Assembly (NCBI GenBank): GCA_034231615.1
Contig: CM067312.1
Span: forward strand, 4,257,001 to 4,321,000
Reading direction: 5' to 3'
DNA: 64,000 bases
DNA from: Meghimatium bilineatum
Taxonomy: Eukaryota; Mollusca; Gastropoda; Stylommatophora; Philomycidae
Shown here: one piece after another, positions 60,240 through 64,000 of the stretch
Numbering within the stretch: position 1 is the first letter of the stretch
How the letters are laid out: each line of letters begins with the position of its first letter
Made by a program: the position numbers and the translations under genes
The notes under the pieces: generated by a model
Told to the model about the DNA's origin: nothing
Seen by the model: only the letters and a program-made list of their open reading frames with translations
The model's database searches: none

Positions 60240-60595
60240 CTCGTCCCAGAGCTTAGACTACACTACACATGCTGGCCCCTGAGCTTATAATACACTACAT
60301 GTGCTGGCCCTTGAACTTAGAATACACTACATGTGCTGGCCCCAGAGCTTAGAATACACTACACATGCTCGTCCCAGAGCTTAGAATACACTACACGTGC
60401 TGACCCCAGAGCTTAGAATACACTACATGTGCTGGCCCCAGAGCTTAGAATACACTACACATGCTGGCCCCAGAGCTTAGACTACACTACACATGCTGGC
60501 CCCAGAGCTTATAATACACTACATGTGCTGGCCCTTGAACTTAGAATACACTACATGTGCTGGCCCCAGAGCTTAGAATACACTACATGGAATTC
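60240..60595 (+). repeat. 32-bp minisatellite, 11 copies
   Basis: Units 'cactacatgtgctggcccca' plus 'gagcttagaata', with block-wise variants (tgctcgtccc, cccttgaact). Confidence 0.92.
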
Positions 60596-60779
60596 CAAAT
60601 GAATTTTTTTTTAAATACAATTTTGCCCTTACCACATAAAAGAAAGATCAATCCTGCCCATCAACTCAACAAAGATTGCCCATCTCTGTTCTTGTTTATA
60701 TTCATATTTGAGATAAATAACCATTGTAAGGAATAATCTAACAAGCTGAAAAAATGTATAACCAGCAGCCATATTTTAA

Positions 60780-60858
60780 CACACAAATGAGCACCCGATT
60801 CACTTCCGATATCACTTTAAGAATATTCACTTCCGATATCACTTTAAGAATATTCACC
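60780..60858 (+). repeat. 27-bp direct duplication
   Basis: Two copies of 'ttcacttccgatatcacttt' plus 'aagaata'. Confidence 0.85.
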
Positions 60859-60879
60859 ACCTAACTCTAGATAGTTTAG

Positions 60880-61015
60880 TTGTTTGTCCATCACATGACG
60901 ACCATTTATTACATCCACTTTTGAAATTCAGTTAAGAGTTATGTCCTTGACTATGAGTTCGTAGATGGCTAGTAAGCCCTATTCTGGTCGCAAATGTCCT
61001 TGGGCATGGGATGAC
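60880..61015 (+). repeat. Dispersed repeat G
   Basis: Matches 35218-35370 in order, from 'gtccatcaca' to 'gggcatgggatgac'. Confidence 0.65.
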
Positions 61016-61145
61016 CAGTGTAGATGATTTATCTCAATTTAATCATCCTCTGAATAATCAAGTACAAGAACAACATCAAGTTCAGCTGTTAATCTCTTAG
61101 AACAGAATTATGATTTCCAGCAAACTGTATCATGATGAAAACTAA

Positions 61146-61205
61146 CAACCACACTATATTAACCACACTATATTAACCACACTATATTAACCACACTATA
61201 TTAAC
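61146..61205 (+). repeat. 14-bp tandem repeat, 4 copies
   Basis: Units 'accacactatatta'. Confidence 0.9.
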
Positions 61206-61807
61206 ACTCTATGGATCCATTAAATCCATTCTATGAATGTAATTTCCCACAATGCATGTGTACTTTGTGACATCACTTTACTTAGTACATTTGAGTATTC
61301 ACATTATTCATATGAGGCAAGATCTATGAGAGTGTGAGACTGGTATATTGGTCTGTCAGGGTATAGGATTGTTTACAAACTCACCTAAATTTTGGGATGG
61401 TGAATTCAAAGGGTTAAGAAGAATAAAATTTGGGAATCAGTTTATTCATGTCGTAAATATTTCATTCAGTATACACAGAATAGATAAAAACATAGATTAA
61501 CATAGTCAAGGCAAGAAACAAATCTGATAATACTGAGTTCATTGATAGAACAATCTAATTAAGTATTGTGCACAACATAACACCTCTTTGTTAACTTAGA
61601 ATTTTTTGTATCATGCAGTGATCCATGGCTGTATTACGAGGGCTCAACGGGGTAGCCTGAGTAGTAAGACTCACAAATGTCATAAAAATGCTCCATTTAT
61701 TTGTCCCTGAAGGAAGAATACTGATGGGAGGGAATTAGCACGTTTATCAGCAACATTCCTCAAGATTGCAAAAACTAAAAGTCACAGTCCCTCTAGAGTA
61801 GAAGACT
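61206..61807. other. No supported gene
   Basis: Nothing recognised. Confidence 0.4.
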
Positions 61808-62075
61808 GTCATTCTCAAACTCCTGCAGAATAGCAGGATGTAGTCCAGAGAACGGAATGTGTTGTATCATAGTTTACAGCTTAGCTGCAATATCTAAATC
61901 TGTCAGGCTGACACATCCTTCTTCAGCATGGCTTCTGGGTCACCTTGACCCTCTGTGGGATGGGACGGCCACCTCTACCCCAAAACCTCCTTAGTCCTTA
62001 ATAAATATGACTCTTACAACATGAATGGCAGATAACAGAGTTGCTATTCTTTGCTCTCATTTAGGGCCTCAGAAA
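61808..62075 (+). repeat. Dispersed repeat B
   Basis: Blocks 'attctcaaactcctgcagaa', 'tagcaggatgtagtccagag', 'ttcagcatggcttctgggtc', 'gggatgggacggccacctct'. Confidence 0.78.
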
Positions 62076-62494
62076 CACAGGCACAACTATTTGTATTTTC
62101 TCAGGGATCTACTAATCATCATGCAGTGACTTGGAAAATATTGGCATGGATGTTAGACAAGAATGTTTGTTATCCCCAGCAACCTGTTCTATAGTTTTAC
62201 AGAAGGTGATGAGACAAATATTGTTAGAGTTACAGGTGTGTCTATAATGCTCCACGGAGAACTGAAAGAAATAAGAAAACTTCACTGTAGGTTACCAGAC
62301 ACCCTGAAGTAGGTTATTAGGCTGAAGTAGGTTACCGGCCTGAAGTTGGTTAGTTTAAATTTAAAAATACCTTTACGGTGAGATGTCGCTTTCAGTCACG
62401 GACATTAACTTACTTGGATTATATCTGAGCTTCTAACCATCAAAAAGATAGTACAGGTCACAGCTCTGGTAATCCAATCACCTAGATTTCCAGA
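62076..62494. other. No supported gene
   Basis: Nothing recognised except a short duplication around 62305-62350 ('ctgaagtaggtta'). Confidence 0.4.
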
Positions 62495-63530
62495 GAATTT
62501 TATTTAAAGAAGATTGGTGAATTATCCAGATAGAAGATTGGTGAATTATCCAAATAGAATATTGGTGAATTATCCAAATAGAATATTGGTGAATGATCCA
62601 GATAGAATATTGGTGAATGATCCAGATAGAATATTGGTGAATGATCCAGATAGAAGATTGGTGAATTATCCTTAAAGAAGATTGGTGAATTATCCAGAAA
62701 GAAGATTGGGGAATTATCCAGATAGAATATTGGTGAATTATCCAAATAGAATATTGGTGAATGATCCAGATAGAATATTGGTGAATTATCCAGATAATTG
62801 ACTAAAAAGGATTGGTGAATGATACAGATAGAAGATTGGTGATTTATCCAGAAAGAAGATTGGGGAATTATCCAGATAGAAGATTGGTGATTTATCCAGA
62901 TAGAAGATTGGTGAATGATCCAGATAGAAGATTGGTGAATGATCCAGATAATTGACTAAAAAGAATTGGTGAATGATACAGATAGAAGATTGGTGAATGA
63001 TCCAGATAATTGACTAAAAAGGATTGGTGAATGATACAGATAGAAGATTGGTGAATGATACAGATAGAAGATTGGTGAATGATCCAGATAATTGACTAAA
63101 AAGGATTGGTGAATGATACAGATAGAAGATTGGTGAATGATACAGATAGAAGATTGGTGAATGATCCAGATAATTGACTAAAAAGGATTGGTGAATGATA
63201 CAGATAGAAGATTGGTGAATGATACAGATAGAAGATTGGTGAATGATCCAGATAATTGACTAAAAAGGATTGGTGAATGATACAGATAGAAGATTGGTAT
63301 TTATCCAGATAGAAGATTGGTGAATGATACAGATAGAAGATTGGTGAATGATCCAGATAATTGACTAAAAAGGATTGGTGAATGATACAGATAGAAGATT
63401 GGTGAATGATCCAGATAGAAGATTGGTGAATGATCCAGATAGAAGATTGGTGAATGATCCAGATAGAAGATTGGTGAATGATACAGATAATTGACTAAAA
63501 AGGATTGGTGAATGATACAGATAAATGACT
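62495..63530 (+). repeat. 23-bp satellite with higher-order units, about 45 copies
   Basis: Monomers 'agattggtgaatgatccag' plus 'atag'. In the right part they form a higher-order unit of about 80 bp in which every third or fourth monomer carries 'ataattgactaaaaagg'. It ends about 40 bp from the stop codon of the gene at 63573. Confidence 0.92.
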
Positions 63531-63572
63531 ATCAAATTATTATAAAAATAAAATACAATAGTATGCCACAAT

Positions 63573-64000
63573 TCATTTCCCCAAAAAACTGAAAGTATTC
63601 GAACCACCAAACTTTGCTGCTAGTGCTAAATTTTTTAATGCTTGGTCCTCCATAGCTTCTTGGTGCCATATTTGGGATTTAATTTGTTCATAGAGCGAAA
63701 GAGCTGCATTTCCCTCTGGGGACACAGGAGACTTCTGGGGTGATGGAGTGCTGCTTTGTGACAAAGATGTAGAAGTAATATTTAATAAATCGGCTGATAT
63801 ACCGGAAGGTGGCGATGTTGATGAAGATGGTGATTTAGATACAGTGATAGTTAATGGAGTGAGTTTATCTAGAGTTGACAGCTGCCTTGTATTTCCTGCA
63901 CTGCTTATCAAATCAGGAGCAGTATTGTTACTTTGTTGTGGCAATGAACCCATCTTCAAGCTTTGATGAGGTTGCTGGCTTACCTTTTGAACTGAATTTG
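63573..64000 (-). CDS. Last coding exon of an unrecognised gene, 5' side beyond the window
   Basis: The minus-strand frame is open from the window edge to TGA at 63573-63575. It encodes a Ser/Pro/Thr/Gln-rich low-complexity region (SLPQQSNNTAPDLISSAG, SKSPSSSTSPPSG, STPSPQKSPVSPEG), then a helical, conserved-looking tail with LYEQIKSQIWHQEAMEDQAL, KNLALAAKFGG and SNTFSFLGK at the C-terminus. The composition suggests a nuclear or regulatory protein, but I do not recognise the family. A consensus donor AAAAG|GTAAGC at about 63978-63985 (minus strand) means the frame left of it may instead be retained intron. The best support is the non-repetitive, biased composition and long open frame. Confidence 0.55.
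   Translation of the reverse strand, partial: NSVQKVSQQPHQSLKMGSLPQQSNNTAPDLISSAGNTRQLSTLDKLTPLTITVSKSPSSSTSPPSGISADLLNITSTSLSQSSTPSPQKSPVSPEGNAALSLYEQIKSQIWHQEAMEDQALKNLALAAKFGGSNTFSFLGK

Overview
This is a eukaryotic, AT-rich, intron-rich and heavily repeated piece of genome. The mix of transposable elements (Penelope-like elements with GIY-YIG nuclease, several LINE families, a Merlin transposase fragment, a mariner deletion derivative, a piggyBac-like insertion) and the dense minisatellites suggest a lophotrochozoan animal, most likely a mollusc. That assignment is inference; no marker gene in the window fixes the species. There is no operon structure, CRISPR array or other bacterial feature.

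One complete protein-coding gene is supported. It is a proton-coupled amino-acid transporter of the SLC36 (PAT/Pathetic) family on the minus strand, coding from 33440 down to 18506 in ten exons. The exons join with compatible phases into 1728 nt (575 codons plus stop). The first coding exon carries an unusual cytosolic extension made of four tandem 27-residue repeats, each starting with Met and most carrying a PLL-type dileucine motif. The last coding exon of a second, unrecognised gene lies at the right edge (63573 to 64000, minus strand).

Layout: 1-18.5 kb is intergenic, with LINE 3' ends, Penelope relics, short dispersed elements (called A, B and D here) and many tandem arrays, including a 33-copy 63-bp array (13475-15553). 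18.5-33.5 kb is the SLC36 gene. Its introns hold nested LINEs, a 22-copy 40-bp array and a 2.6-kb fold-back palindrome split by a TTAA-flanked insertion. 33.5-49 kb is a field of dispersed repeats and LINE, Penelope, SINE and Merlin remnants. 49-50 kb is a mariner-family element with intact terminal repeats but a deleted catalytic region. 50-63.5 kb is dominated by minisatellites (18 to 65 bp units) with LINE pieces inserted among them.

The most interesting pattern is that several satellite arrays are made from transposon sequence. The 63-bp and 39-bp arrays are in-place amplifications of two different segments of LINE 3' ORFs. They carry the same inactivating lesions in every copy, so the LINE copies were dead before they were amplified. 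A 57-bp array contains the end of a MITE, and a 51-bp array may be another LINE case. Other points of interest are hammerhead-ribozyme-like cores beside the Penelope fragments and the repeated sorting-signal-like N-terminus of the transporter.
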